A DNA stretch of 64,000 nucleotides from Paraeggerthella hongkongensis (GTDB taxonomy: Bacteria; Actinomycetota; Coriobacteriia; Coriobacteriales; Eggerthellaceae): positions 1 to 64,000 of the forward strand of contig NZ_QICD01000002.1 of assembly GCF_003726035.1 (NCBI RefSeq). The letters run 5' to 3'. Shown here in pieces: positions 43,655 through 52,198 of this stretch; position 1 is the first letter of the stretch, and each line of letters opens with the position of its first letter. The notes under the pieces are model-generated. The model was not told the DNA's origin. It was given only the letters and a program-made list of their open reading frames with translations, and searched no databases. A program made the position numbers and the translations under genes.

Positions 43655-44923
43655 ATGAGCGGCGATAACGTAGTACTGGCAAGGAACACGGAAGATGCCC
43701 CGGTGAGCGATCTGTACTCGCAGACCGTGGCCTTCTCGCACTACAACAACCTTTCGGCTCAGCTGCCGATCGATCCCGCCACCGGCGAGTTGGTGCCCGG
43801 CGGCATCACGGAGCAGGCCGTGCAGTGCTTCGAGAACATCGAGACGATTATCGACAGCATCGATCACGTCATGAACGATGTCATCCGCATCACCATCTTC
43901 GTCAAGGACATCCAGGACATGGATGCCGTCGACGAGGTGCAGAAGGTGTTCTTCCCGACCTACGTGCCCACCCGCACGGTTGTCGCTGTTGACGCCCTGC
44001 CCATGGATGCCCTGATCCAAGTCGAGGCTTTGATCTCCAACGGCGAAGGCACCATCCCCAACGCTCCGCAGGCTGGCGACATCCTGAAGTACACGAACAA
44101 CACGCACAACGCTCCGCTGGACGTCATGTCCACGCAGTCCGTGGCGTTCTCGCACTACAACAACATCTCCGCCCAGCTGCCCATCGACCCCAAGTCGAAC
44201 CAGATCGTGGTCGGCGGCGTGCGCGAGCAGACCGCTCAGTGCCTGAAGAACATCAAGGCCGTGCTCGAGAGCATCGACGTGCCCTTCGACGACATCGTCA
44301 AGGTGAACGTGTTCCTCAAGGACCTCGCCGACACGGACGCCATGAACGAGGCGTACACGCGCTTCTTCCCGGATTCGGGCATCGCCCGCGCGGTCGCCTA
44401 CATGCCGGCTCGCACGGTGGTCGAGGTTGCCGGCCTTCCCATGCATGCGCTCGTGCAGATCGAAGCCGTGGTTTCCCATGGCGACGGCACGCCCCCGCAG
44501 CTGGTCGAGGACCGTCACGGTCTCATCCTCGAGGCTAACAACACGGACGCTGCGCCGAAGTGCAAGCTCTCCACGCAGACCGTCGCCTTCTCGCACTACA
44601 ACAACATCTCCGCTCAGCTGGGCATCGACCCCGCCACGGGCGCCATGGTTGCTGGCGGTGTCAAGGAGCAGGCCGAGCAGTGCTTCAAGAACATCAAGGC
44701 CATCATCGAGTGCGTCGACCACGTGATGGAGGACGCCGTCAAGGTGAACATCTTCCTGAAGAACATCGACGACCTTGATGCGGTGAACGAAGTGTACGCG
44801 ACGTTCTTCCCGGGCGGCACCCCTGCTCGCCGAGTCGTGGGCGCCTCCGCTCTGCCCATGGACGCCCTGGTGCAGATCGACGCCATCTTCGGCAACGCCG
44901 AGGGCACCCCTCCGGTGGCGTAA
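43655..44923 (+). CDS. Three tandem RidA (YjgF/UK114) domains in one chain
   Basis: A 422-residue protein made of three RidA domains, about 15-140, 152-285 and 298-422. Each repeats the pattern TVAFSHYNN, SAQL, EQ..QC..NI, F.KD and LPM.AL.Q. The arginine that binds the imine/carboxylate in RidA is kept in all three: R107 (PTRTVV), R253 (PARTVV) and R392 (PARRVV). Normal RidA is a ~130-residue homotrimer whose active sites lie between subunits, so this chain is probably a covalent trimer. RidA deaminates reactive enamines and imines. AAAAGGAGG precedes the ATG. Confidence 0.9.
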   Translation: MSGDNVVLARNTEDAPVSDLYSQTVAFSHYNNLSAQLPIDPATGELVPGGITEQAVQCFENIETIIDSIDHVMNDVIRITIFVKDIQDMDAVDEVQKVFFPTYVPTRTVVAVDALPMDALIQVEALISNGEGTIPNAPQAGDILKYTNNTHNAPLDVMSTQSVAFSHYNNISAQLPIDPKSNQIVVGGVREQTAQCLKNIKAVLESIDVPFDDIVKVNVFLKDLADTDAMNEAYTRFFPDSGIARAVAYMPARTVVEVAGLPMHALVQIEAVVSHGDGTPPQLVEDRHGLILEANNTDAAPKCKLSTQTVAFSHYNNISAQLGIDPATGAMVAGGVKEQAEQCFKNIKAIIECVDHVMEDAVKVNIFLKNIDDLDAVNEVYATFFPGGTPARRVVGASALPMDALVQIDAIFGNAEGTPPVA

Positions 44924-44955
44924 GCTTCCAGCAGGAGTCGATTAACCTGATATAT

Positions 44956-45010
44956 AAGGAGTTGCTGAAGCTCCTTGACAGGAAGGCGAGGCCGACGCGG
45001 TCTCGCCTTC
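44956..45010 (+). terminator. Two consecutive hairpins after ridA
   Basis: AAGGAG 44956-44961 pairs with CTCCTT 44971-44976. Then GAAGGCGAG 44982-44990 pairs with CTCGCCTTC 45002-45010, followed by T-rich DNA. The second is the likely terminator. Confidence 0.7.
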
Positions 45011-45076
45011 TCCGTTGTCTGTGCGAAACCCTGCCTGTTCGTCGTCAGGCTCAGGTGGCGGAGGGGGGTCGACTTT

Positions 45077-45227
45077 TGGCCCCAAAACGGGACCTGTGAC
45101 AATTTCCACGGTATTTAGAGCCGCATATTAGCCATAGCTTACATCTGATCAGGCCTTTTGCTAACGAGCTGTTCTAAGGCGCGGTTGCGGCGATCGATTT
45201 TTTGTCACAGGTCCCGTTTTGGGGCCA
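45077..45227. repeat. 151-bp element with 26-bp perfect terminal inverted repeats
   Basis: The 26 bases at 45077-45102 (start TGGCCCCAAAACGGGACC, end TGTGACAA) are the exact reverse complement of 45202-45227. The repeat does not extend further on either side. The 99-bp interior holds no gene and is more AT-rich than its flanks. No target-site duplication is visible. It looks like a miniature inverted-repeat transposable element. An RNA with a 26-bp stem is another reading. Confidence 0.7.
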
Positions 45228-45537
45228 CATGTCGGGATTCCGACGTTCGATCGACGTCGGCGCGGCTTAGGTGCGAAGGTTTTCGCTTGTTGGCTCTCGT
45301 ATTTTCAATGAGCCGCAACGGCTGTGCGGGTCGTCCGCCGACAACCGTTCGCCGATTGGCGTATTCCTCACGTAATGCGACCCTGGCGCCCGCTTTCGCA
45401 TAATCAAAAGCATTTTACTAGGTTATATGCATGTTCTTGTCGATCCTTGCTAGAAACGACGGCTCGCGACGTAAACGATGCGCTTGCCGCTTATCGGAAA
45501 AGGATGAGCAAGCATCAAGACCCCGAACGTCGTTCGC

Positions 45538-45543
45538 TATACT
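45538..45543 (+). promoter_or_regulatory. Candidate -10 of the OFA transporter gene
   Basis: TATACT at 45538-45543 lies 30 bp before the ATG. No strong -35 hexamer stands at the right distance, so an activator may be needed. GAGGAGG is the ribosome binding site. Confidence 0.4.
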
Positions 45544-45573
45544 GCGTGCTTTCCCCCAAGACGAGGAGGATCT

Positions 45574-46863
45574 ATGCGCCGATCAAGGACTCAAGGAAGA
45601 GCAAACGTCGTCCTGATGGCAGGAGTTCTGTTCAACCTCTCCATCAGCTTGCTGTATTCATGGAGCGTCATCAAGTCAGGGCTGACTGCCGCGCCCGACG
45701 TAGGCGGGTTCGGTTGGTCGAGCGCGCAGGCGGGATTGCCGTACACCATCGCTATCGTGTTCTTCGCGCTTGGATTGTTGGGCGGCGGCATCGTGCAAGA
45801 CAGGATAGGGCCTCGCAAAGTTATCACGGCAGGAGGCTTGCTGGCTGGCTTGGGCATGGTTCTTTCGTCGTTTGCGGGGCAAAGCGTGCTCGGGGTGTGC
45901 CTTGCGTACGGAGTTCTTACTGGAACGGGAATCGGATTGGGCTACGGCTGCGTTACGCCGTGCGCTTTGAAGTGGTTCGATCCGTCCAAGAAGGGACTTG
46001 TCGCAGGACTCGTCGTCGGCGGTTTCGGGTTGGCGGCGGTTTATCTTGCACCGGCTACGCAGATGTTGATCGAAGGCTTTGGCATTTCGCAGACGTTCCT
46101 GATCCTGGGCATTGTCACGATTGCCGTAAGCGTGCCCATCGCCCAGCTTATCAAGAACCCCGAAGCTGATTACGTTCCCGCTTCCGCCTCCGTTCGCAAA
46201 GCGGGAAGGGCATCCGTCGAGCGGACCCCGGATCGTACGTGGCGTCAAATGATCCGAACCAAGGAGTTCTACCTGCTGTTCGCGTTGTTCGCGCTGTCGT
46301 CTTCGGTGGGGCTCATGATCATCGGCAACCTTTCGAAGATCGCGACCATCCAGGATCCTGCGAGCGCTGCAGGCTACGCAGCCTTGCTCGTTTCTCTTCT
46401 AGCCCTGTTCAATACGGGCGGTCGTGTTGTGGGCGGCATCCTGTCGGACAAGATCGGGTGCATCAACACCCTTGTTCTAGTGTTCGCCATCCAGTGCCTC
46501 AATATGTGCTTGTTCGCGCTGTACGGAAGCTTCGCGCTGCTGACGCTGGGGGCTCTGTTCGTTGGATTCTCGTACGGGACGCTCTTGAGCGTGTTTCCCT
46601 CGATGACGGCGGATCTGTACGGTTTGAGGAACTACGGGACGAACTACGGCATTCTTTATCTTGCCTGGGGACTTTCGGGCGTGCTGGCGCCGGTCATGGC
46701 CGATGTGGTGTTCGACGTCACGGGCACGTTCGATGCAGCCTATCTGATATGCGCCGCAATCCTGGCGTTGTGCATCCTGCTCGGCGTGATCTTGAAGCGT
46801 CGGCTTGATGGCGTGAAGAGGAAAGCGGTGAGCCTTGAGCACGAGGATTCGCCTATAGGCTAG
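45574..46863 (+). CDS. OFA-family MFS transporter (oxalate/formate antiporter-like)
   Basis: A 429-residue MFS protein with 12 helices. It has the family features LYSWSVIKSGL in helix 1 and GLGYGCVTPCALKWFDPSKK, GLVAGLVVGGFGLAAVY in helices 4-5, as in OxlT-type carriers of small mono- and dicarboxylates. GAGGAGG precedes the ATG. Its last bases overlap the convergent LuxR gene, and that regulator probably controls it. The substrate is unknown. Confidence 0.88.
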   Translation: MRRSRTQGRANVVLMAGVLFNLSISLLYSWSVIKSGLTAAPDVGGFGWSSAQAGLPYTIAIVFFALGLLGGGIVQDRIGPRKVITAGGLLAGLGMVLSSFAGQSVLGVCLAYGVLTGTGIGLGYGCVTPCALKWFDPSKKGLVAGLVVGGFGLAAVYLAPATQMLIEGFGISQTFLILGIVTIAVSVPIAQLIKNPEADYVPASASVRKAGRASVERTPDRTWRQMIRTKEFYLLFALFALSSSVGLMIIGNLSKIATIQDPASAAGYAALLVSLLALFNTGGRVVGGILSDKIGCINTLVLVFAIQCLNMCLFALYGSFALLTLGALFVGFSYGTLLSVFPSMTADLYGLRNYGTNYGILYLAWGLSGVLAPVMADVVFDVTGTFDAAYLICAAILALCILLGVILKRRLDGVKRKAVSLEHEDSPIG

Positions 46864-47477
46864 TCTTCGGCAGTTCGGGATGTCGCATTTCGTTTGCGCG
46901 ACGTCCCGAACGACTCCGCTTTCCTGAACAGCTCGTCACGACTGCGGACGCCGAGTTTGCGATAGATATGTCGTACGTGGGTTTTAACGGTGTTTTCCGC
47001 TATGCAAAGCTCGGTCGGCAGATCTGCTTGAGCGTACCCGTCAAGGAGCAGCCCCAAGATCTCCTCTTCGCGACGGGTTAGATCGTATGCGCGCGCCATG
47101 TGCGCTCGCAGCGTCGCATCGTCAAGCTGCATCGCGCAAGGATACGGCCCGCCTGCAGGAACGTTCGCGTCGATCCTGCAGGCGGGCTCGGTGTCAGGGC
47201 TTGTTTGCCGCTGGGTTCGATTCACCGCAGCCAACAATACCGTAGTCGCTGCGAAGATTGTCGCGGAGCATGCGGCGGCAGCTTCGGGTCCGAAACCGTC
47301 CGAAAGCGCCAAGCATCCTATGATCGACGTTGCAAAGCAAGCTGCTGCAATCCCTGCGCTGCGCAAAGCTGCATGATCGTGGGGCTTGAAAACAAGCGCG
47401 CGGGTCGTAAGCCAGCAGCTTGTCAGGCACAGCACCCCAACGCAGGCCAGCATGAGCAGGGTGGGGGCATCCAGCAT
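46860..47477 (-). CDS. LuxR-family regulator with short membrane part
   Basis: A 205-residue protein: about three hydrophobic segments in residues 1-90, then a LuxR/GerE domain at ~125-190 (LTRREEEILGLLLDGYAQAD, AENTVKTHVRHIYRKLG). It is shorter than the regulator at 14872 but similar in plan. It converges with the OFA transporter, with a 4-bp overlap of the two 3' ends. The likely target is that transporter or genes above 47.5 kb. Confidence 0.85.
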   Translation of the reverse strand: MLDAPTLLMLACVGVLCLTSCWLTTRALVFKPHDHAALRSAGIAAACFATSIIGCLALSDGFGPEAAAACSATIFAATTVLLAAVNRTQRQTSPDTEPACRIDANVPAGGPYPCAMQLDDATLRAHMARAYDLTRREEEILGLLLDGYAQADLPTELCIAENTVKTHVRHIYRKLGVRSRDELFRKAESFGTSRKRNATSRTAED

Positions 47478-47657
47478 TGACGTGCATCCTTTCCGTTCGT
47501 CTTATTGCATAAGCATACCCCAGCGCATGTCGCTTCGAATTCGCAAAGATCGCAATCGATGCCGTGCGGTTGGGTGAAAAATATCACCATTGTCCTATGT
47601 CGCTGATCAATGCTAGAGTCAACCCAAGTAAAGGACGATACGAACGAAGGTGCTTGC

Positions 47658-48486
47658 ATGACATCGACCTCGAAAAGAACGCGCATACTGCTTTGCGTTT
47701 GCTGCGTTGCGGTATTTCTGCTTACGATGGGATGGTTTGCGGGGCGCTATATTCCCGGTCAACCGAATAGTCCCGCTTCGCAAGACTCCGGCGCTCGAGA
47801 GGTTTCCGCGGTGGGCGTTCGATCTGAAATGATCGTGGATACGGTTGTCGAAACCGCGTTCGGCGATTCGCTCGATTTGACTGGCATCACGCAGGGAAAG
47901 GCATATAGCCGGGGCGATTTCGATGAAAGCGAATGGGCGATGGTTCCTGACGACGTGAAGCCTTTCGTCGAAGCCGGTCTTCCTTTGCTGAGCGTACAGA
48001 AGGACTCCGGGGAAGGGCTCTGGCCTCGATACCTGCGGGTTGCTTCTGATTTGCCGACCTTCAGTATGAAGGTGACCGGAGCAAGAACGGTTTCGTCTGC
48101 TTCGTTTGCGGAGTTTTGATTACGATCCAGATAAAACAGTTGTACTTGTCGATATCGAAGCATCCAATCCTTCGCTTGAAGCGGCGGCGACTATTCCGAT
48201 ATTGAACCTCCGGTGTTCGGACGACGCTTCGGATGCCAATGTCAGTCAAAGCGAGATAGGCATGGACAAGCATTTGCTCGGGGCGCTGTATCCGGCGAAT
48301 CCCGAAGATGCCGGCATAACCTGCAATGCGCACGACGAATCGTGGAACGCTCTTGCGCCAGGCGAAACGCGCGAGCTCACGCTGCCGTTTCTGATGTCTT
48401 CGGTACAACCTGAACTCTCGCGATGGAACGTCCAGATATTCGACTACAGCCCGATAATCTGCTATCGATTCTCGTTGGTTCCGTAG
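47658..48486 (+). pseudogene. Single-pass membrane protein gene interrupted by a one-base frameshift
   Basis: The first part (ATG 47658, GAAGGTG upstream) has an N-terminal helix (RILLCVCCVAVFLLTMGWFA) and about 130 more residues, ending at TGA 48117. The next frame continues at once with FDYDPDKTVVLVDIEASNPS and runs to 48486. Removing one T from the TTTT at 48114-48117 joins the frames cleanly (EFDYDPDK). The whole would be ~275 residues, extracytoplasmic, of unknown family. It is either a recent pseudogene, phase variation at a short homopolymer, or a sequencing error. Confidence 0.65.
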
Positions 48487-48509
48487 CTTAGAGTAACTCT
48501 AAGCTACGG
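48481..48509. repeat. 29-nt perfect palindrome with the TTAGAGT core
   Basis: Arms of 14 nt (CCGTAGCTTAGAGT) flank a single A. The palindrome contains the stop codon of the frameshifted gene. The core TTAGAGT-A-ACTCTAA recurs at 53372, 53405 and 55609 with different but always self-complementary flanks. Confidence 0.75.
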
Positions 48510-48532
48510 ATGGATAGTTTTACCAGCGATGC

Positions 48533-48564
48533 AAAAGGCGGGCTGCCTTCGCAACCCGCCTTTC
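48533..48564. terminator. Bidirectional terminator
   Basis: AAAGGCGGG at 48534-48542 pairs with CCCGCCTTT at 48555-48563. The T-runs on both strands serve the frameshifted gene on the plus strand and the small open frame on the minus strand. Confidence 0.8.
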
Positions 48565-48583
48565 TTAATCGAGCTTTTTGCCG

Positions 48584-48658
48584 CTATGCAAGGCGCCGAA
48601 CAAATGAAGCGCACATTACGGCCCCCATAAAGCATAACAGGCCTATGACGTATCCCAT
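48584..48658 (-). CDS. 24-residue single-helix membrane protein (small ORF)
   Basis: ATG 48658 is preceded by AAGGAGG at 5-nt spacing. The product, MGYVIGLLCFMGAVMCASF then VRRLA, is one hydrophobic helix with a basic C-terminal end. That is the shape of many small bacterial membrane proteins that modify a larger complex. It has its own candidate promoter (TTGCAG complement at 48720-48725, TATTCT complement at 48696-48701, 18-bp spacing), and a terminator follows 20 bp after its stop. The complete unit makes a real gene likely. The family is not recognised. Confidence 0.6.
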   Translation of the reverse strand: MGYVIGLLCFMGAVMCASFVRRLA

Positions 48659-48793
48659 TGCATCCTCCTTGCGTGCCCGCTAAAGCCCTAGGCGCAGAAT
48701 ACGCTTAAGGCATGGCCGTCTGCAACGTGAAACGCGTTCGGTTGCCAAGCGGTAGCCGAACCGTAGCGTGCATCGAGTAGCCTCAACCTGCAT

Positions 48794-49357
48794 TTAGTTG
48801 CCGAAAAGCGCGTTTGAAACAGCCTGCTCGGCATTGGAATCGGGCATCCAGGCGTCATCTTTGAGTTCGTATCCGATGGTGATGGGCGCCGTTTCGGCCG
48901 GCTGAAGAGTCCCGAGCGTATCCATGATGATTTGGCCGATCTTCGAGGTGATTTCTGCTTCGGTCATGTTGGCAACAGTTTCATCGGATGCGAGCGCTTG
49001 AGTCGCTTCTGCGAATCCCTTCTCGAATTCCTTGAGGTTCTTGCAGGTGAGAACCACGCTGGCCTGGGCTTTGTCGCCATCTACTGTTACGCTGTCAACG
49101 CGATAGTCGAAACCTGCCAGATACGACGTGACGAACTCTTTAGGATCTATCCCGTATGCGGCCATTTCAGCCGTGCCTGCGCCTGTGGCGAGCTCGTCGA
49201 GCAAAGCGGGATCGAGCGTTTTGATAGCTTCGAGCTGTTCGATGACGCCTTCGCGAATGATCTCCTCGTCGCTGGGTCCGCATCCTGTGAGCGCAACCGC
49301 CCCGAACGCCATGAACATTGCGGCCGCACATGCGACAAACGCGTTCCTGATCTTCAT
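48794..49357 (-). CDS. Hypothetical lipoprotein
   Basis: A 187-residue protein with a signal peptide and lipobox LTGC (C26 would be lipidated). The mature part is acidic and looks like a two-half alpha/beta fold (DYRVDSVTVDGDKAQASVVL). It resembles small DUF5105-like lipoproteins, but I am not certain of the family. AAGGAGGGG precedes the ATG. It is located at the membrane surface; its function is unknown. Confidence 0.78.
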   Translation of the reverse strand: MKIRNAFVACAAAMFMAFGAVALTGCGPSDEEIIREGVIEQLEAIKTLDPALLDELATGAGTAEMAAYGIDPKEFVTSYLAGFDYRVDSVTVDGDKAQASVVLTCKNLKEFEKGFAEATQALASDETVANMTEAEITSKIGQIIMDTLGTLQPAETAPITIGYELKDDAWMPDSNAEQAVSNALFGN

Positions 49358-49557
49358 GCTTACCCCTCCTTCGTAGGCCGCCCTTTTCGGCCTCTACCAG
49401 GAAGGATACCTCGTTTCAGCAGATCAGTCCAGACCAGCGGACCGCCCAGGCGAACCATTGAACCAGGTGGCAGACCGCGCGAAGCCACGCGTTTGACCGG
49501 TGATTCTCCTTACGTGGAACGCTAGGATGGTACCAGGGCTTTCATGAAAGGGGCGTC

Positions 49558-51192
49558 ATGATCACCGAAGCAAGAATCAACGAGAACCGGAAATCGCGGT
49601 ACTACCGCGAGGGGCTGTGGACTGAAAAGACCATCCTAGATGTGTGGGAGGCGCAGGCGGCAGCTTGCTGGTCGGATACGTACGTTACCGACAGCAAGGG
49701 TTCCAGTTTTACGTACGGCGAAGTGGACGAATCCGCTTCGAAACTTGCCTTTTGGCTGATCGATCAGGGGATAGAGCCTGGGGACGTCGTTTCGTTCCAG
49801 ATGCCCACCTGGGCAGAGTTCTGCATCGTCTACGTTGCCTGCCTGAAAGCGGGCGCAGTTATGCATCCGCTTTCCATTGATCGTCGGAGACGCAGCGTAG
49901 TTCAGAACATGAACCAAGTTGCATCAAGGGCTTACATAGGCCCCACGTTGTTCGAATCCACTGACTTCGAGTCGTTGGCGCTCGATGCCCGACACGAGGT
50001 CCCCTCGTTGCGCTCTCTGCTGTTCGTCGATCGTCTTGCGCCTGCGCAACGGGGCACGGCTTTGTCCGCTGTTCTTCAAGACGTCCGGCAGACTCCTAGT
50101 CGGCCTGACGTCTCTTCTGACGACGTGGCCTGCATTCTCTCAACGTCCGGCTCTACAGGAAAACCGAAGGCAGCCATGCTCACGCATAATAACATCCTGT
50201 TTTCCGAAACCTCGTTCATTTCTGGCGCCGGGAGGGCAAAGCAGGATGTGATGTACATGCCGTCGCCGCTCAATCATGCTACGGGGTTCTTTCACGGGCT
50301 GCTTTCTCCAATGATCCTTGGCGGACGTGCTGTGTTGCAGGAGCGATTTGATGTCAAAGAAGCTGTTGACTTGGTCAATGAGGAGCGGTGCACGTGGTCC
50401 ATGGGGGCGACGCCCTTCATATTCGACCTGTTGAACGAGCTTGATCGGACCGGCAAAAAGCTCGAATCTCTCGAGTTGTTCCTTTGCGGCGGTGCTCCTG
50501 TTCCAGGCTCCCTCGTCCAACGCGCATGGAGGCACGGTGTGCTGCTTTGCGAGGTGTACGGCTCGACCGAGAGTTGCCCTCACGTATACGTGCCACCCGC
50601 GGATTGTCTTGCTTGGAATGGAAGCTGGTCGGGAATTCCGTATCCGGGAATCGAGGTGCGCGTGGTAGACGAGCATCGCAACGAGGTTCCGCGGGGGACG
50701 CAGGGAGAAGAGGCTTCGCGCGGACCGCATCAGTTCGTCGGCTATCTGGGAGATCCCGAACGCACTGACAAGGCGCTTGACGACGAAGGATGGTTCTACA
50801 GCGGGGATCTGTGCTATCAGGACGAACAGGGTCGAATTCGCATCAATGGACGAAAGAAGGAAATCATCATCCGCGGCGGCGAGAACATCAGCGCGGTTGA
50901 AGTGGATCATCTTGTCGACGGCTGTCCAGGCATCGGCGACCATGCAGCAATTGGCATGCCCGACGAACGCTTAGGCGAAGTGGTGTGTCTCTTCGCGGTT
51001 CCAGAGAATGGGAGGTGCGCAACGCTCGCGAAAGTGCAAGACTATATGCGCGCTCAAGAGGCGCATGAGCACCTGCTTCCCGTGCGCCTGGAGTTTATGG
51101 ACGAGATCCCTCATACCGCAACGGGAAAAACGCGACGGTTTCTGCTGGTTGAAGAGTTGAAGCGTCGAACGGAGGGGGAGGTTCGGGGTTAG
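49558..51192 (+). CDS. AMP-forming acyl-CoA ligase (FadK/CaiC-like)
   Basis: A 544-residue ANL-superfamily enzyme. It has the P-loop STSGSTGKPKAAMLTH, the adenylate motif EVYGSTESCPH, the hinge GRKKEIIIRGGENIS and the catalytic lysine in HTATGKTRR. The sequence is nearest to short/medium-chain and carnitine/crotonobetaine CoA ligases, as opposed to the PaaK type seen elsewhere in the window. It adenylates a carboxylate and transfers it to CoA. No carnitine pathway genes are adjacent. Confidence 0.88.
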   Translation: MITEARINENRKSRYYREGLWTEKTILDVWEAQAAACWSDTYVTDSKGSSFTYGEVDESASKLAFWLIDQGIEPGDVVSFQMPTWAEFCIVYVACLKAGAVMHPLSIDRRRRSVVQNMNQVASRAYIGPTLFESTDFESLALDARHEVPSLRSLLFVDRLAPAQRGTALSAVLQDVRQTPSRPDVSSDDVACILSTSGSTGKPKAAMLTHNNILFSETSFISGAGRAKQDVMYMPSPLNHATGFFHGLLSPMILGGRAVLQERFDVKEAVDLVNEERCTWSMGATPFIFDLLNELDRTGKKLESLELFLCGGAPVPGSLVQRAWRHGVLLCEVYGSTESCPHVYVPPADCLAWNGSWSGIPYPGIEVRVVDEHRNEVPRGTQGEEASRGPHQFVGYLGDPERTDKALDDEGWFYSGDLCYQDEQGRIRINGRKKEIIIRGGENISAVEVDHLVDGCPGIGDHAAIGMPDERLGEVVCLFAVPENGRCATLAKVQDYMRAQEAHEHLLPVRLEFMDEIPHTATGKTRRFLLVEELKRRTEGEVRG

Positions 51193-51365
51193 AAGAGCGA
51201 GGCCTTCGGCGCATCGTCTCCCTGGGGAGCTCCTTTCGGACAAGTTTCTTCTCCTGACGATCGTTGCGCGCTTGAAAAGCGTCTATACTGACGAGAGATG
51301 GTGTTCTGATCAGGGGCAGCGCACCTTTTACGGGTGCGCTTGGCAACGACTAGGGGAGTGCGACC

Positions 51366-51626
51366 ATGGGTTTTATGGACAATTTCAATGACGAAGCAGG
51401 AAAGACCAACTTCAACGAAGGGCAATACCGCGTTATGCAGGTGGTGCTGAGGGAGAAGTTCGTCGGCAAAGGATCGAAGAACTTCACGGAAATCGAGGAG
51501 ATTTGCAATCAGCAATATGCGCAAGGATATCGCCTGCATACTTTCGCTCAGTCCACGGCGGCTTCTGCTGGATTCGGTGGCGGCGACAGAACCGTATGCA
51601 ACCTGGTTTTCGAGAGGATGATGTAG
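51366..51626 (+). CDS. DUF4177-like small protein
   Basis: An 86-residue protein. The central stretch YRVMQVVLREKFVGKGSKNF and the ending that includes GYRLHTFAQSTA, CNLVFERM fit the DUF4177 fold of small cytoplasmic proteins of unknown role. TATACT at 51284-51289 may be its -10. A small hairpin (AGCGCACC/GGTGCGCT) lies in the leader. Two hairpins follow the stop. Confidence 0.7.
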   Translation: MGFMDNFNDEAGKTNFNEGQYRVMQVVLREKFVGKGSKNFTEIEEICNQQYAQGYRLHTFAQSTAASAGFGGGDRTVCNLVFERMM

Positions 51627-51639
51627 CGGAAACGCTTGA

Positions 51640-51748
51640 CAGCGCTACGCACCTGCAGCGGCAGGGAGCCGTAGGTAGATGCGCTGCGAGAGGGAAGCGC
51701 TACGCATTGCAGGCAATCGTCAGATCATCGCCCGCAATGCGTAGCGCG
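51640..51748. terminator. Two adjacent long hairpins after the DUF4177 gene
   Basis: CAGCGC near 51640 can pair with GCGCTG near 51681. Then GCGCTACGCATTGC 51697-51710 pairs perfectly with GCAATGCGTAGCGC 51735-51748. GCGCTACGCA occurs in both. They may terminate transcription from both sides, since a minus-strand open frame ends at 51720. Confidence 0.5.
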
Positions 51749-51998
51749 GCTCCGCTTCGACCACCGGGCGGGCGAAGCCGCCGAACGAGCCATGTCCATT
51801 AAGTGCGTCCAGGGCGAACTGCACGAGTTCGATGGCCGTATCGGAGCGCTGGAACGTTACGACGATCTGCCCGTTGAAAGGATTGCAGGACAGTTCGAGC
51901 AGGTTGCCGCGAGGGATGCCGTCGGGCGCGGCAGGGTAAAGCTCTCGAAATCGAGGGTACTGCAGAATCCCGAAGCAAGTAGGCCGCATGGCGATCAC
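51720..51998 (-). CDS. Possible small protein behind a 9-codon leader or a frameshift
   Basis: A 92-codon frame starting at GTG 51998, with sequence that reads like a folded protein (RGNLLELSCNPFNGQIVVTF, then AIELVQFALDAL). AGGAG lies far upstream, in front of a short frame (MRAKASG) that stops in TGA overlapping this GTG. Two readings fit: a leader peptide coupled to the main frame, or one gene broken by a frameshift near 52005. The family is not recognised. Confidence 0.4.
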   Translation of the reverse strand: MIAMRPTCFGILQYPRFRELYPAAPDGIPRGNLLELSCNPFNGQIVVTFQRSDTAIELVQFALDALNGHGSFGGFARPVVEAEPRYALRAMI

Positions 51999-52079
51999 CC
52001 AGACGCTTTCGCGCGCATAATCATCACTCCTAAACGGTTTGCATATTCAGAAGCCATTGAGGCGACATGACCTGAGGCG

Positions 52080-52160
52080 ACATAATGTGATAATTTTAGT
52101 TTATTTTACATAAGATATGTTATCAATAAATTATGAAGCGCATGAAGGGGAGTGATAAGG
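52080..52160. other. AT-rich tract
   Basis: About 80 bp of strongly AT-rich DNA (for example TTTTAGTTTATTTTACATA) that stands out from the GC-rich surroundings. It carries no gene. It marks a probable acquired segment or promoter-rich boundary within the accessory region. Confidence 0.5.
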
Positions 52161-52198
52161 AGTGATAAAGGGGCTGATGGAAGGCATGGTTCGTGAGC

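Noticed and set aside
45525-45535. GAACGTCGTTC resembling a LexA box
   Set aside because: The spacing between half sites is three bases instead of four, and the gene downstream is a carboxylate transporter with no link to DNA damage.
49520-49545. GGATGGTACC as a T-box-like sequence before the acyl-CoA ligase
   Set aside because: The conserved antiterminator (TGGNACCGCG) and the stem I features are absent, and no terminator follows.
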